DNA from: CAVSDF01 sp963726715
GTDB lineage: Bacteria > Bacteroidota > Rhodothermia > Rhodothermales > BA12
NCBI GenBank assembly: GCA_963726715.1
Contig: CAVSDF010000015.1
Span: 169,291 to 233,290, forward strand
Length of the DNA stretch: 64,000 bases
Reading direction: 5' to 3'
Part shown: piece after piece, positions 44,532 to 55,307 of the stretch
How the letters are laid out: each line of letters starts with the position of its first letter
How positions within the stretch are numbered: position 1 is the first letter of the stretch
Notes under the pieces: model-generated
What the model was told of the DNA's origin: nothing
The model's database searches: none
What the model saw: only the letters and a program-made list of their open reading frames with translations
Made by a program: the position numbers and the translations under genes

Positions 44532-47500
44532 TCAGAGGGAGAGCGACACGCCGAACGTGTAGAGGCGAGACTGCGGGTAGTTGGCGGCTGCCGTTCCGAC
44601 GAGTTCAGGGTCGACGCCCACGAATTTGGTCCACGTCACGAGGTTGTTGCCCGTGAAGTAGACCTGCGCCCCGCGCGTGCGGACGGCGCGCAGAAGCGAC
44701 CGGGGAAGCGCGTACGAAAGCGTGAGCGTCTTCAGGCGGAGGTACGATGCGTCATCGAGGAGACGCGTCGAGGATCCGTAGATGCCGCTGGTGCCCGGCA
44801 GCGTCGTCGAGCTGACGAGGATCGGGAATTCGGTGATGTCACCCGGTTTCCGCCACGCCTTTTCGACGGCGATGCGCTCCATGTTGTCGAGGCGGGAGGG
44901 GTCCCAGAGGAAGAAGCCCTGCTGCTGGAGGAAGGCGTCCTGCCCGACGTTGTACTGGAGGAAGGCCGACAGCGAGATTCCCTTGTACGAGAAGCTGTTG
45001 GACAGACCACCGTAGTAGTCCGGCACGACATCTCCAACGACCGTCAGATCGGCGGCGGTTGTCGCGTACGTGATGTTTCCCGACTTGTCGTAGTACATCG
45101 GGCGACCGTCGGCCGGGTTGATGCCGGCGAAGCGGGAGGTGTAGTAGACGTCACGCGGCTTGCCAACGAAGAAGTTGTTGGCGAGGAGCGTGTCGCGGCC
45201 CGGAAGCAGGCTCTCGATCTTGTTCTGGACGAACGAGATGTTGAAGTCCGAGCGCCACTCGAATCCCGCGCGGGCGAAGTTGAGCGTGCGAAGCTCGAAC
45301 TCGAGACCCGTGTTGCGCAGCGAGCCGACGTTCTCGTTCACGCCCGTCACGCCCGCGTCGCTCTGGAGCGGACGGTTGAGCAGGAGGCGGTCGTTGAGCT
45401 TGTTGAAGTAATCGACCGAGCCCGCGATGCGCGAGTTGAAGACCGAGAAGTCAAGGGCGACGTCGAACTGCTTGGCCTCTTCCCAGCCGAGGTCGGGGTT
45501 GCCGAGCTGCGTCTGGCGAAGGCCCGACGCGCCGCCGTACGCGCCGCCGCGCCCGAAGAGGTTGCGCGAGGCGAAGTCGGAGACGGCAGAGTTGCCGGTG
45601 ATGCCGTACGAGGCACGCAGCTTCAACTCGTCGATGGACTTCACGTTGAGGAACGACTCGCGCGAGATGTCCCACGCCGCCGAGACCGACGGGAAGACGC
45701 CGAAGCGCGTGTTCTCGCCGAAGCGCGAGGAGCCGTCGTAGCGGAGCGAGCCGGTGAGGAAGTACTTGTTGTCGAAGTCGTACTTGGCCTGCGAGAAGAG
45801 GCTCGCCGTGCGGTACTCCGTCTGGAAACCGCCGACAGCACTCGGCGTCGAGGCCGACTGAAGCGTCGAGAAGAGGCCGTTCGGGTAGCCGGTCGCGCTG
45901 GCCGTGAACTGCTCCTGCGACTCGCGCTTGTACTCGGTGCCCGCGAGGACGTTGAGGCTCTGCTTGCCGAAGACCTTGACGTAGTTGCCGGTCGCCGAGA
46001 CGTTGTAGTTGAGCGCCTCACGCGAGGCCTCGAAGCCCGAGCCGCCGGTGCCGGCGAAGGCCGGAATCTCGAGCGGGCGGTAGTTGCGGTCGCGGAGCGC
46101 CACCACGTCGACGCCGCCGAGGGCGCTGAAGACGAGGTTGGTCATCGCCTGGTAGGTGCCGCGAAGCGTGCCGGTCACCTGGAACTGGCGGTTCTGGCGC
46201 TGCTCGAGGTTCACGCCCTGCACGATGTTGTAGCCGCCCTTGACCGCCGTGTTGTACGAACCGTCCGCATTGTAGATGGCATCGTTCGGGCGCTGGCGCG
46301 ACGGCTGGAAGACCGGGCCGTTGGTGAAGTTGCCGTCGGAGATGGTGCCGAACTGCTGCGTCGAGGTCACACCGACGCTCGACGAGATGCCGACGCGGCG
46401 CGTCGGGTTGTGGTCGAGGTTGGCGCGGAAGGAGAGGCGGTTGAAGTCCGACTTGATGATCTGCCCTTCCTGGTACTCGGCGCCACCGGAGAGGTAGAAG
46501 CGCGTGTTGCGCACGCCACCGGCGATGGAGAGGTCGGCCTTGCGGCGGGCACCGGTGCGCTGCACCTCGCCGTTCCAGTCGTAGGTCTTCAGACCGTCGA
46601 TGATGGCCTCGACCTCGGCGTCGGTCGTCGCGGCGGCGACGTCGATGGCCTGCGCGGTGAGCGTCGCCTTCTTCTGCGTAAGGCCGTAGGCCTGGCCGAG
46701 GTAGCGGGCGCGGTTGCCCGCGGCCTCGACGAGCACGCGGGCGTACTCGGGCGAGGTGAGGATGTCGAACTGATCGGTCTGCTCGACCGAGCCGAGCGTG
46801 CTCGTGAACTCGACGCGGGTCGGGCCGTCGGAGCCGCGCTTCGTCGTGATGAGCACGACGCCGTTGGCGGCCTGCGCGCCGTAGATGGCGACAGCGGCGG
46901 CGTCCTTCAGCACCTCGATCGACTCGATGTCGTTCGGGTTGAGGCTGTTGAGGAGGTTGCCCGACGCCTGCGTGGTGAGGCTGCCCGAGCGCACCTGCAC
47001 GCCGTCGATGATGTAGAGCGGGTCGGTGCCGGCACCGAGCGAGCCGATGCCGCGGATGCGGATCTGCACACCTGCGCCCGGAGCGCCCGAGACAGAGGTG
47101 ATCTGCACACCGGCGGCGCGGCCCTGGAGGGCCTGCTCGGCGTTGATCACCGGCGCCTGCGCGAACTCGTCGCCGCGAACCGACGACGAGGCGCCGGTCA
47201 CTTCACGCTTGATCTCGACACCGTATCCGGTGACGACGAAGTCGTCGAGCGACACGTCGCCTTCGGTCATCGCGATGTTGACCGTCACCGGCTGGCCGCT
47301 CACCGTCACGCGGCGCTCGAACGACGAGTAGCCGAGGTAGGTCGCGCGGACCGTGTACGAGCCGGCCGGCACGTTGGGGATGGTGAAGGAGCCATCGACA
47401 CCCGACGACGCGCCGCGCGTGGGCGACTCGACGAGGATGATGTTGGCGCCGGGCAGCGGATCGCCGCCGTTGGCATCGGTGACGACGCCCTGGATGCGGC

Positions 47501-47606
47501 CCTGGGCAAACGCGGCACTGGTGCCAAGCGTCGCCCACAGCGCGATCATCCAGAGGCCGCGCATGGCTGCCCGAAGGCGCTGCGGTACCGGGTTCCCGTT
47601 CGACAT
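44532..47606 (-). CDS. SusC/RagA-family TonB-linked outer-membrane transporter
   Basis: 1024 residues. A signal peptide ends near SAAFAQ; a carboxypeptidase-regulatory-like domain follows (about 37-118; GVVTDANGGDPLPGANIILV, YLGYSSFERRVTVSG), a VVTGYG TonB-box-like segment and a plug domain (GRAAGVQITSVSGAPGAGVQ, IRIRGIGSLGAGTDPLYIID, IESIEVLKDAAAVAIYGAQA, ANGVVLITTKRG). The 22-strand barrel ends in a C-terminal aromatic-rich SRLYTFGVSLSL. It imports ligands delivered by SusD using TonB energy. The ligand is unknown, since no glycoside hydrolase or peptidase gene is attached to the locus. Confidence 0.96.
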   Translation of the reverse strand: MSNGNPVPQRLRAAMRGLWMIALWATLGTSAAFAQGRIQGVVTDANGGDPLPGANIILVESPTRGASSGVDGSFTIPNVPAGSYTVRATYLGYSSFERRVTVSGQPVTVNIAMTEGDVSLDDFVVTGYGVEIKREVTGASSSVRGDEFAQAPVINAEQALQGRAAGVQITSVSGAPGAGVQIRIRGIGSLGAGTDPLYIIDGVQVRSGSLTTQASGNLLNSLNPNDIESIEVLKDAAAVAIYGAQAANGVVLITTKRGSDGPTRVEFTSTLGSVEQTDQFDILTSPEYARVLVEAAGNRARYLGQAYGLTQKKATLTAQAIDVAAATTDAEVEAIIDGLKTYDWNGEVQRTGARRKADLSIAGGVRNTRFYLSGGAEYQEGQIIKSDFNRLSFRANLDHNPTRRVGISSSVGVTSTQQFGTISDGNFTNGPVFQPSRQRPNDAIYNADGSYNTAVKGGYNIVQGVNLEQRQNRQFQVTGTLRGTYQAMTNLVFSALGGVDVVALRDRNYRPLEIPAFAGTGGSGFEASREALNYNVSATGNYVKVFGKQSLNVLAGTEYKRESQEQFTASATGYPNGLFSTLQSASTPSAVGGFQTEYRTASLFSQAKYDFDNKYFLTGSLRYDGSSRFGENTRFGVFPSVSAAWDISRESFLNVKSIDELKLRASYGITGNSAVSDFASRNLFGRGGAYGGASGLRQTQLGNPDLGWEEAKQFDVALDFSVFNSRIAGSVDYFNKLNDRLLLNRPLQSDAGVTGVNENVGSLRNTGLEFELRTLNFARAGFEWRSDFNISFVQNKIESLLPGRDTLLANNFFVGKPRDVYYTSRFAGINPADGRPMYYDKSGNITYATTAADLTVVGDVVPDYYGGLSNSFSYKGISLSAFLQYNVGQDAFLQQQGFFLWDPSRLDNMERIAVEKAWRKPGDITEFPILVSSTTLPGTSGIYGSSTRLLDDASYLRLKTLTLSYALPRSLLRAVRTRGAQVYFTGNNLVTWTKFVGVDPELVGTAAANYPQSRLYTFGVSLSL

Positions 47607-47639
47607 GAAGCAGGTGGGGATGGGGGGAGGATGGAGATG

Positions 47640-47666
47640 CCCCCGCCGGCAGAGTGTCGGCGGGGG
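47640..47666 (-). other. Strong hairpin just upstream of SusC start
   Basis: CCCCCGCCG (47640-47648) and CGGCGGGGG (47658-47666) form a perfect 9-bp GC stem with a 9-nt loop, 34 nt before the SusC start on the minus strand. It could act in the 5' leader (attenuation or mRNA stabilisation) or terminate the upstream HD gene; no T tract follows. Confidence 0.4.
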
Positions 47667-47814
47667 ACTTGGGGACGGCGTAACGATATCCTCATCCGCC
47701 CTTCACCTCCAACTCAAACCTTCCACACGGTCGTGGAACGCTCCTCAACGGATCGCCGGATTCCCCGTACGGATTGGGTGCCCTCTCGCAGTTCGTGTGC
47801 CGCGTCGTCGTCTT

Positions 47815-48480
47815 TTATTCGGCGATGCCCCCGATGAGCCGGTCGAAGCGGGCGATTTCGGCGATCAGAGCCTCGCGGAGCACGACGAGGCGGGGGTCGT
47901 CGTGGCAGCGCGTGACCGCGAGAACAGCGGCGTAGAACCAGCGCTGCCGCTCGGGAGGGGCGGTGAGGCCGACGCCGAGGGGCGTCGTGCGCCACGGGTC
48001 TTCGCCTGCCGCGAGGGTCTCGTTGGTCGTCCAGAGGTTGTGGACCTTGTCCGCGAGCGAGATGCCGTGCGCAGCGGCGGGGGCGGCGGCGAGCGAGGCG
48101 AGGTACGCGTCCTTACGGGCCTGCCAGCCGAGCGGCGCGCCGTTGGCGTCGGTCTGCGGCTCCGAGACAGCGGCTACGAGCGCGGCGACGCGGGCCCCGA
48201 GGGCGCTGTCGAGCACGGCGTGGCGGAAGCGTTCGCCCCCGCGGTTCGCGTCTTCGAGGCTGTCGTGGAGGAGCGCCGCGGCGACGGTCTCGTCGTCGAA
48301 GCCCGCCCGCATCACGGTCAGGGCGACGGTGCTCAGGTGCGCCATCGTGGGCACGCGCACGGGGGCGCCGCCGGGGAGCGCGAAGAGCGCCGCGCGCCAG
48401 CGGCCCTTGCGGTACGTGCCGTCGTGCCACTCGGCGGCCAGTTCGGCGGCAGCTTCGAGGAGCGGCGAGAACGGGGACAT
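47815..48480 (-). CDS. HD-domain phosphohydrolase (RelA/SpoT HD or MESH1-like)
   Basis: 221 residues from the ATG at 48480. The HD fold is visible as AHLSTVALTV (first His), ALLHDSLED (HD pair), then ISLADKVHNLW, a motif typical of the (p)ppGpp hydrolase domain of SpoT and the small MESH1-type hydrolases (LADKIHNL). No synthetase, TGS or ACT domain is present. Hydrolysis of guanosine tetraphosphate or NADPH is plausible but unproven. Divergent from rnhB (114 bp apart). Confidence 0.82.
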   Translation of the reverse strand: MSPFSPLLEAAAELAAEWHDGTYRKGRWRAALFALPGGAPVRVPTMAHLSTVALTVMRAGFDDETVAAALLHDSLEDANRGGERFRHAVLDSALGARVAALVAAVSEPQTDANGAPLGWQARKDAYLASLAAAPAAAHGISLADKVHNLWTTNETLAAGEDPWRTTPLGVGLTAPPERQRWFYAAVLAVTRCHDDPRLVVLREALIAEIARFDRLIGGIAE

Positions 48481-48594
48481 GGGGAGGCGGCGCGGGATCG
48501 GGGAGGTGGACGACGGACGACGGACGACAAGATCGGGCACGGGAGAGCGGCGGGGAGCGTAACGAGGCGTCATCCCCGATCCATCTCCCACCCG

Positions 48595-49218
48595 ATGTCC
48601 TCACCGCTCGCCGCCTTCGATGCCGACCGGCGCCGCGCATTCGGCGCCATGCACCTTGCGGGCACCGACGAGGTGGGGCGCGGATGCCTCGCCGGTCCGG
48701 TCGTCGCTGCGGCGGTCGTGCTGCCGGTGGGGGCCGATCTCGCCTCGGTGCGCGACTCCAAGGCGCTCTCGGCGGCGCGAAGGGCCGTCGCGCTCGGGGA
48801 GATTCGCGGCGTCGCGCTCGCCATCGGCATCGGTTCGTGCTCGCCGGAGGAGATCGACCACCTCAACATCCTCCACGCGTCGATGGAGGCGATGCGGCGC
48901 GCCGTCGCCGCGCTCGCGCATCCGACCACCGGCGCGCCGTTCGTGCCCGATGCGCTCCTCGTCGATGGCAACCGCCTGCCGCCGGACCTGCCCTGCCCCG
49001 CCGAGGCGGTCGTCCGGGGCGATGCGCGGAGCCTGGTCGTCGCCGCCGCGTCGGTCGTCGCCAAGGAGCACCGCGACGCGCTGATGCGCGCGCTCGCCGC
49101 CGAGCACCCGGCCTACGGCTGGGAGCGCAACGCCGCCTACCCGACCGCCGAGCACCGCGCCGCCCTCGCCGTCCACGGCCCGACGGTCCACCACCGCCGC
49201 AGCTTCCGCCTCAGCTGA
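48595..49218 (+). CDS. rnhB: Ribonuclease HII
   Basis: 207 residues. It nicks RNA-DNA hybrids and misincorporated ribonucleotides in DNA. The active site is recognisable: D25-E26 in GTDEVGRGCLAGP, the Asp in LLVDGNRLP and the later Asp in KEHRDALMRALA, with the PAYGWERNAAYPTAEHRAAL C-terminal signature. The last 8 nt overlap the 3' end of the convergent shikimate kinase gene. Confidence 0.95.
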   Translation: MSSPLAAFDADRRRAFGAMHLAGTDEVGRGCLAGPVVAAAVVLPVGADLASVRDSKALSAARRAVALGEIRGVALAIGIGSCSPEEIDHLNILHASMEAMRRAVAALAHPTTGAPFVPDALLVDGNRLPPDLPCPAEAVVRGDARSLVVAAASVVAKEHRDALMRALAAEHPAYGWERNAAYPTAEHRAALAVHGPTVHHRRSFRLS

Positions 49219-49804
49219 CGCCGGTCGGAGCGGCGCCGCCGCGCGCCGTGCGTCCGGTGCTGCGCCAGAGCCGCCGCAGCGCCTTCGCCAGCTCGTCGAC
49301 CGAGCCACCGACGCCGCGCTCGCCGACATCGACGGTCACGTGGGCGCGGGTGTAGAAGGGCTCGCGCGCGGCGAAGAGGGCGGTGACGCGCACGGCGAGT
49401 TCGGCCTCGCCGAGCCGCTCGCCGTCGGCGTCGAGGAGCATCGGGCGGGTCTCCCGCACGCGCAGCAACCGGGCGACGAGTGCCTCGTGGGGCATCCGCA
49501 GGTAGGCGACCGTTCCGCGCTCCAGCGCCCACGCCATCGACGGATCGCGCGTGAGCGCCCCACCGCCCGTCGCCACGACGAGCGACGTCTCGCGTCCGGT
49601 CGCCCGCAGCGCCGCCGCCTCACGCGCCCGGAACGCCGCCTCGCCCTCGGCGGCGAAGAGGTCGGCGACGGATTGCCCGGCGGCGGCGGCGAGGGCGGCG
49701 TCGAGGTCGTGGAAGCGGTAGCCGATGACGTTGGCGAGAATCGGCCCGACGGTGCTCTTGCCGCAGCCCATGAAGCCGGTCAGGTAGACGCGCGCGGGGG
49801 ACAT
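49211..49804 (-). CDS. aroK: Shikimate kinase
   Basis: 197 residues. It phosphorylates shikimate at O3 with ATP in the aromatic amino-acid pathway. Walker A GFMGCGKST (10-18), shikimate-binding DLDAALAAAAGQSVADLF, then FRAREAAAL, the GGGA loop (VVATGGGAL) and RETRPMLL (adenine/lid Arg). The C-terminal tail is slightly longer than usual and Arg/Gly-rich. The ATG at 49804 follows a GATCTTG box by about 25 nt. Confidence 0.94.
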   Translation of the reverse strand: MSPARVYLTGFMGCGKSTVGPILANVIGYRFHDLDAALAAAAGQSVADLFAAEGEAAFRAREAAALRATGRETSLVVATGGGALTRDPSMAWALERGTVAYLRMPHEALVARLLRVRETRPMLLDADGERLGEAELAVRVTALFAAREPFYTRAHVTVDVGERGVGGSVDELAKALRRLWRSTGRTARGGAAPTGVS

Positions 49805-50191
49805 GGAGGCGGGGAAGACGACGGGGGGTGCCTGCAAGATCGGCACAGGGGATGGTGAGATGGTGGGGTGGTGAGATGGTGGGGTGGCGTGGCGTCGCGG
49901 GGTGTTGGGGACCGTGAGGGTCGGCGGGCGATGGGGAGGCGATATGGGGGCCGGTGGCCGCGTCGCCGCCGCGGCGGGGCGGATGCCGGGGGCGCGCCGT
50001 GCGTCTGGGGGCGTAGAGACGCATCGGCGATGCGTCTCTACCATGCGCCGCCATGCCGCCATGCGCCGCCATGCCGCCACGCGCCGCCCCACCGCCAGCG
50101 CCCCCCACGAACCCACCATCCCACCACCCCCCACCCCCGGCACCGGCGCTCGGGCGCGGGGTTCGGGCCTGCTCTCCCCGATTCCCACACC
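49805..50191. repeat. 387-bp intergenic region with low-complexity arms, REP palindrome and short tandem repeats
   Basis: From left to right: a GATGGTGAGATGGTGGGGTG tract (about 49855-49893); the family-2 palindrome (50013-50041); imperfect tandem units of CCATGCGCCG/CCATGCCG (about 50041-50090); and the complementary C-rich arm (CCCACCATCCCACCACCCCC, about 50115-50134). No gene supported. Confidence 0.55.
50013..50041. repeat. Perfect GTAG-type REP-like palindrome, family 2
   Basis: GTAGAGACGCATC and GATGCGTCTCTAC are perfect 13-nt complements around GGC. GTAG-headed palindromes of this form are the classical substrates of REP-associated tyrosine transposases; no such transposase is in the window. 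Confidence 0.75.
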
Positions 50192-51364
50192 GTGCGCCGC
50201 TCCTCCCCCGACCGCCTGTGGCTGCACGTGCTCCTCGCCGTCGCCGCCTTCGTCACCACCACCTTCGCCGGGGCCACGTGGGCGCAGCGCGATCTCCTCT
50301 ACGTGCAGGACGCGTGGGTCGGATTCCTCGGATGGCCCATCGGCCCGACGTTCCTCGGCGACGGATTGCGCTTTTCCATCCCGCTGATGGCGTTCCTCCT
50401 CGCGCACGAGATGGGCCACTACATCGCCGCGCGGCGCCACCGGCTCGACGTGTCGCTCCCCTACGTGATTCCGCTGCCGCTGCCGCCGCCGATTCTCACC
50501 TTCGGCACGCTCGGCGCCGTCATCCGCATCCGCGAGCCGCTCCCGACGACCCGCGTGCTCTTCGACGTCGGCGCGGCCGGGCCGCTCGCGGGCCTCGTCG
50601 TCGCACTCGTGACGCTCGTCTACGCGCTTGTCACGCTGCCGGGGCCGGACTATCTGATGGCGATGTCGGGCCACGACGCGCTGCACGAGGCCATCCGCGC
50701 GACGGGCACGTTTCCCGCGATGCCGCCGGTCACCCCGCTGACCGCGCCGATGACGTTCGTGCCCCCTCCCCTCGCCGCGCTCGGCCTCGCGCTCGTTCCC
50801 CACGCCCCGCCCGGCTCCGAACTCTACCACTACCCGACGCTCCTCGCCGCCTGGCTCTCGCTCCTCTTCACCGCGCTCAACCTGCTACCGGTCGGGCAGC
50901 TCGACGGCGGACACGTCGTGTATGCGCTCTTCGGACCCCGCGTGCACCGCATCGTCGCCCGTGTCGTCGTCGTGGCGATGCTCGTCTCGGGCGCAGCGGC
51001 GGCGGCGGTGCAGATCCTGCGGGTCGAGTCGGCGCTCGAACGCGGAGTGTGGGGCGCGGCGCTCGTCGCGCTCGTCGGCGCGCTGCTGTGGCGGACGCTC
51101 GGGGGCGGACGGGCGCTGGTCGCGGGCGCGGCGGTAGTGGTCGTCGGCGCGGGCGCGTGGCTGTGGCTCTGGCCGTCGGGCGCCGGGTACGCGTGGCTCG
51201 GGTGGCTCCTCTGGGCGGTGATGCTCGTGCGCGTCGTGCGCGTCGACCACCCGCCGGTGCTGGTGCCGAACGCCCTCACGCCGCGGCAGCGCGTGGCGGC
51301 GTGGCTGTGCATCGCGGCCTTCGTGGCGTGCGCCCTCCCGGTGCCGATCTACGGCGGGATGTGA
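50192..51364 (+). CDS. Site-2 protease family (M50) membrane metalloprotease
   Basis: 390 residues from a GTG at 50192. The Zn site HEMGH (H72, E73, H76 in LLAHEMGHYIAARRH) lies in an early membrane helix and the third ligand in LLPVGQLDGGHVVYAL. A segment of about 70 residues between them (PLPPPILTFGTLGAVIRIRE) is typical of the FtsH/EGY1-like S2P subgroup. About eight hydrophobic segments, with extra C-terminal helices. S2Ps cut regulatory membrane proteins within the bilayer; the target is unknown. Confidence 0.92.
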   Translation: MRRSSPDRLWLHVLLAVAAFVTTTFAGATWAQRDLLYVQDAWVGFLGWPIGPTFLGDGLRFSIPLMAFLLAHEMGHYIAARRHRLDVSLPYVIPLPLPPPILTFGTLGAVIRIREPLPTTRVLFDVGAAGPLAGLVVALVTLVYALVTLPGPDYLMAMSGHDALHEAIRATGTFPAMPPVTPLTAPMTFVPPPLAALGLALVPHAPPGSELYHYPTLLAAWLSLLFTALNLLPVGQLDGGHVVYALFGPRVHRIVARVVVVAMLVSGAAAAAVQILRVESALERGVWGAALVALVGALLWRTLGGGRALVAGAAVVVVGAGAWLWLWPSGAGYAWLGWLLWAVMLVRVVRVDHPPVLVPNALTPRQRVAAWLCIAAFVACALPVPIYGGM

Positions 51365-51478
51365 CGGGGGATCGCGTCTGGCGCCTTTCCGGACGTGGGG
51401 GCGGATGGGGGGAATCGCGGATTCGATGGGGCGGGCGTCGTGTGGGTGCGGACCGTCTCCGGGGCGGTGGGGTGCAAC

Positions 51479-51503
51479 CGGGCGGGTCGAGACCCGCCCC
51501 TAC
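51479..51503. repeat. GTAG-type REP-like palindrome, family 1 (left end lost)
   Basis: GGGCGGGTC and GACCCGCCCCTAC pair around GA. The right CTAC end is kept, the left GTAG end is not. Between convergent genes. Confidence 0.6.
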
Positions 51504-51561
51504 GAAGCGTGGGATGCACAACCAGACCGGCCATCGCCGCCGCCCGTCCCTACGATCCCCC

Positions 51562-53094
<1,533 letters not shown>

Positions 53095-53483
53095 CGGGAG
53101 GGATACGAAGGCGGGCGCGCCAGGACACAACGCGCGCCGGTGCCCCGATGGTCGCGCGCGCGGACGGGCGGAGCAAGGGCGGCGCGCCGATTTGGGGCAA
53201 AGGTCACGTCTGGCCGGTAGTGGCGGGTTGACGTGGGAGGCGTGATGGTGGGATGGTGGAGGGGGTGTGCTGCCGTGGACTGGCAACGGAAGTTTGACGA
53301 GCGCCCCACACCCACCGGCACGGAGCCTGCGCCGCTTCGCGGTGGGCCGCCTCCATGAGGGAGGTGTGCTGCGCGGCCGCTGGAACCGGGACGCAAACGG
53401 CCCTGCGCGGCTGCGCACGTGGCCTGCCAGACTCCCATCCGCCGCATCGTCGACGCACTCACCACCCACAACCTCACCATCCC
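53095..53483. repeat. 389-bp intergenic region with inverted GGTGGG/CCCACC tracts
   Basis: No gene supported. Tracts GTGATGGTGGGATGGTGG (about 53242-53259) and CACTCACCACCCACAACCTC (about 53457-53476) have inverted similarity. The ~190 bp between them carries no feature I recognise. Confidence 0.45.
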
Positions 53484-54236
53484 TCACCCCGAGACCCCGA
53501 GCGGGTCGAGGGCGGCGACGGCGGTGCGGGCCTTCACGGCGAGCGTCTTGCGCGTTTCGCCTGCGCTCTCGATCGGCGGCCCGACGCGCACGACGGCGAC
53601 GCGCGGGCGCTGCCGGTAGATGCGGCGCAGCACGCGCCCGATCGGCTCCTCGACCCACGCGAAGACGCGGCGGTCGGTGACGGGGCCGCTCTTCGTCGCC
53701 TCGACCGACTGGAACACCGGCACGACCGGTACGCCGGTGCCCGCGACGGCCTCGAACGCGCCCGTCTTGAACGGCAGCAGCGCCGCACCCTTCGACGTCG
53801 TCCCCTCGGCGAACACCAGCACCGACACGCCCGCTGCGAGCCGCGCCTGTACGCGCTCGACGAACCCGTCGGTGGCCGTGCGCCGCTCGCGGTCGACGGC
53901 GACGAGGCCGAAGGTGCGCGCGACGAACCCGACGCCGGGCCAGCCCATCACTTCGGCCTTGCCGACGATGGCGAACGGCAACACGGCGGCGAGCACCCAG
54001 CCGTCGAGCAGGCTCGAATGGTTGGCGACGAGGAGCGCGGGCCGGTCGGGAAGGACGCCCACCTGCCGCACCTCGATGCCCGACGCGGCGAGCGCCTCGC
54101 GGGCACCCTTGCGCTGCCACTCCGCCGCCGCGCGCCACCGCTCCGGCCCCTCGGCCACGCCCCGCATCCGCCGCGCCGCCCGCGCGGTCACGCGAAACGT
54201 CGAGGCCGTCAGGGCAGCGATCCGGAACAGGCTCAT
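53484..54236 (-). CDS. plsC: 1-acyl-sn-glycerol-3-phosphate acyltransferase (PlsC family)
   Basis: 250 residues. HxxxxD catalytic motif in VANHSSLLDGW; second block FGLVAVDRERR; substrate-binding FAEGTTSKG (the EGT motif); fourth block VPVVPVFQ. It transfers an acyl chain to lysophosphatidate in phospholipid synthesis at the inner membrane. N-terminal amphipathic helix MSLFRIAALTASTFRVT. A TACCTTCG box lies 28 nt before the start on the minus strand. Confidence 0.9.
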   Translation of the reverse strand: MSLFRIAALTASTFRVTARAARRMRGVAEGPERWRAAAEWQRKGAREALAASGIEVRQVGVLPDRPALLVANHSSLLDGWVLAAVLPFAIVGKAEVMGWPGVGFVARTFGLVAVDRERRTATDGFVERVQARLAAGVSVLVFAEGTTSKGAALLPFKTGAFEAVAGTGVPVVPVFQSVEATKSGPVTDRRVFAWVEEPIGRVLRRIYRQRPRVAVVRVGPPIESAGETRKTLAVKARTAVAALDPLGVSG

Positions 54237-54263
54237 CGGGCGGAGGAGGGAAGAACGATGCTC

Positions 54264-54271
54264 CGAAGGTA
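54264..54271 (-). promoter_or_regulatory. TAccTTCG promoter-like box before plsC
   Basis: TACCTTCG on the minus strand ends 28 nt before the plsC ATG. The same octamer precedes the methyltransferase gene, and TACCTTCC precedes the RmlD gene, at short distances. Inferred -7 element of the TAnnTTTG type. Confidence 0.35.
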
Positions 54272-54306
54272 CGCCGGGGCCTGGACGGGCGGGACCGGAG
54301 GCGAGG

Positions 54307-54332
54307 GGTCAGGTCCCCGCACCTGTCAGACC
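54307..54332. repeat. GACAGGT-family palindrome, left arm shortened
   Basis: GGTCAGGTCCCCGCACCTGT then CAGACC. The right arm ACCTGTCAGACC is complete; the left arm lacks four bases. Confidence 0.5.
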
Positions 54333-54355
54333 CGGTGCCGATTCCTCCACGACAC

Positions 54356-55231
54356 TCACCCGGTGTTCAGCACCGTCACGAACACGTCGTAGAGGGCGTG
54401 CGACCACGCGGCGACGCCGAAGCCGCGGGTCAGGAAGAGGGCGTTGAGGGCGAGGCCGAGCAGGAAGCGGTACGTGAACGACGACCACGTGAAGGGGTCG
54501 CCGAGGGCGCCGATGTAGTGGACGGCGCTGAAGATCGCCGCGCCGACGAGGGCGACGAACAGGTACGACGGGCCTTTCGGCCAGAGCTTGCGCAGCGCCC
54601 ACGCCATCCCGCCGACGAGGAGCACGCGGAAGACGAACTCCTCGTAGACGCCTGCGCCGAACGAGAGCGCGATCTGCCCCCACAGCCCGACCGCCCCGCC
54701 GCCTGCCTGCGCCAGATGCGGGGCGTCCGCGGCGCCGCCTGCCGCCCCGGCGAACAAGGTGCCGATGACGCGCGGCGTGACGACGAGCATCAGGACGGCC
54801 CAGAGGGCACTCTCGCCGATCATCCCGCCGAGGTACGCCCGGCGGATCGGAAGAGGCCCGACGCGCTGCCGCTCCCGCACGACGAGCGCGAGGCCGAGCA
54901 GGGCGACGGCGATGGCGAACGGCCACGTCCCCACGACGCCGATCTGCGCCAGCAGACTCCGAATCCACACGTCCGCCCCGACGCGGATGCCGATGTCGCC
55001 GAGCGTCAGCCGCGCGAGCGCCTCGTAGACGACGACGAGTGGAACGGCCATCAGGAAGCCGTACGTCGACGTGCGCGTGAGGCCGAGGTACGTGTGCGGC
55101 ACCGCCACGGCGCCCGTCGACGGCGTGCCCGTTGGTGCCCGCTTCGGGCTGCCGGATGCAGACGCTCCGCCGGGCGCGGCGAGGGCTTCCATCCGGGCGA
55201 GAGCAGCAGTGATGTCGTCAGGGGCGGCCAT
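54356..55231 (-). CDS. CPBP family intramembrane metalloprotease
   Basis: 291 residues with about eight hydrophobic segments. The CPBP (Abi/CAAX) signature is clear: GAGVYEEFVFRVLL (EExxxR), FSAVHYIGALGDPFTWSSF (second motif His) and AAWSHALYDVFV (third motif). These enzymes cleave prenylated or signal-like membrane proteins; some act in bacteriocin immunity. The ATG at 55231 gives a ~50-residue soluble N-terminus. It lies 76 nt after the TPR gene on the same strand. Confidence 0.9.
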   Translation of the reverse strand: MAAPDDITAALARMEALAAPGGASASGSPKRAPTGTPSTGAVAVPHTYLGLTRTSTYGFLMAVPLVVVYEALARLTLGDIGIRVGADVWIRSLLAQIGVVGTWPFAIAVALLGLALVVRERQRVGPLPIRRAYLGGMIGESALWAVLMLVVTPRVIGTLFAGAAGGAADAPHLAQAGGGAVGLWGQIALSFGAGVYEEFVFRVLLVGGMAWALRKLWPKGPSYLFVALVGAAIFSAVHYIGALGDPFTWSSFTYRFLLGLALNALFLTRGFGVAAWSHALYDVFVTVLNTG

Positions 55232-55307
55232 GCGGGCGGGTACGAGAACGGGAAACGGCGGTGCGGCGGGCGCGATGCCGCCTGAGGTCGATGCGGAGAT
55301 CGGCGCC

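Noticed and set aside
44433..47837. Plus-strand 1134-codon frame opposite SusC/SusD
   Set aside because: Arg/Glu/Val-rich shadow; SusC on the minus strand is complete.
49860..50140. CRISPR-like array from repeated CCATGCCG/GGTGGGG units
   Set aside because: Units are short, irregular and low-complexity, without regular spacers or cas genes.
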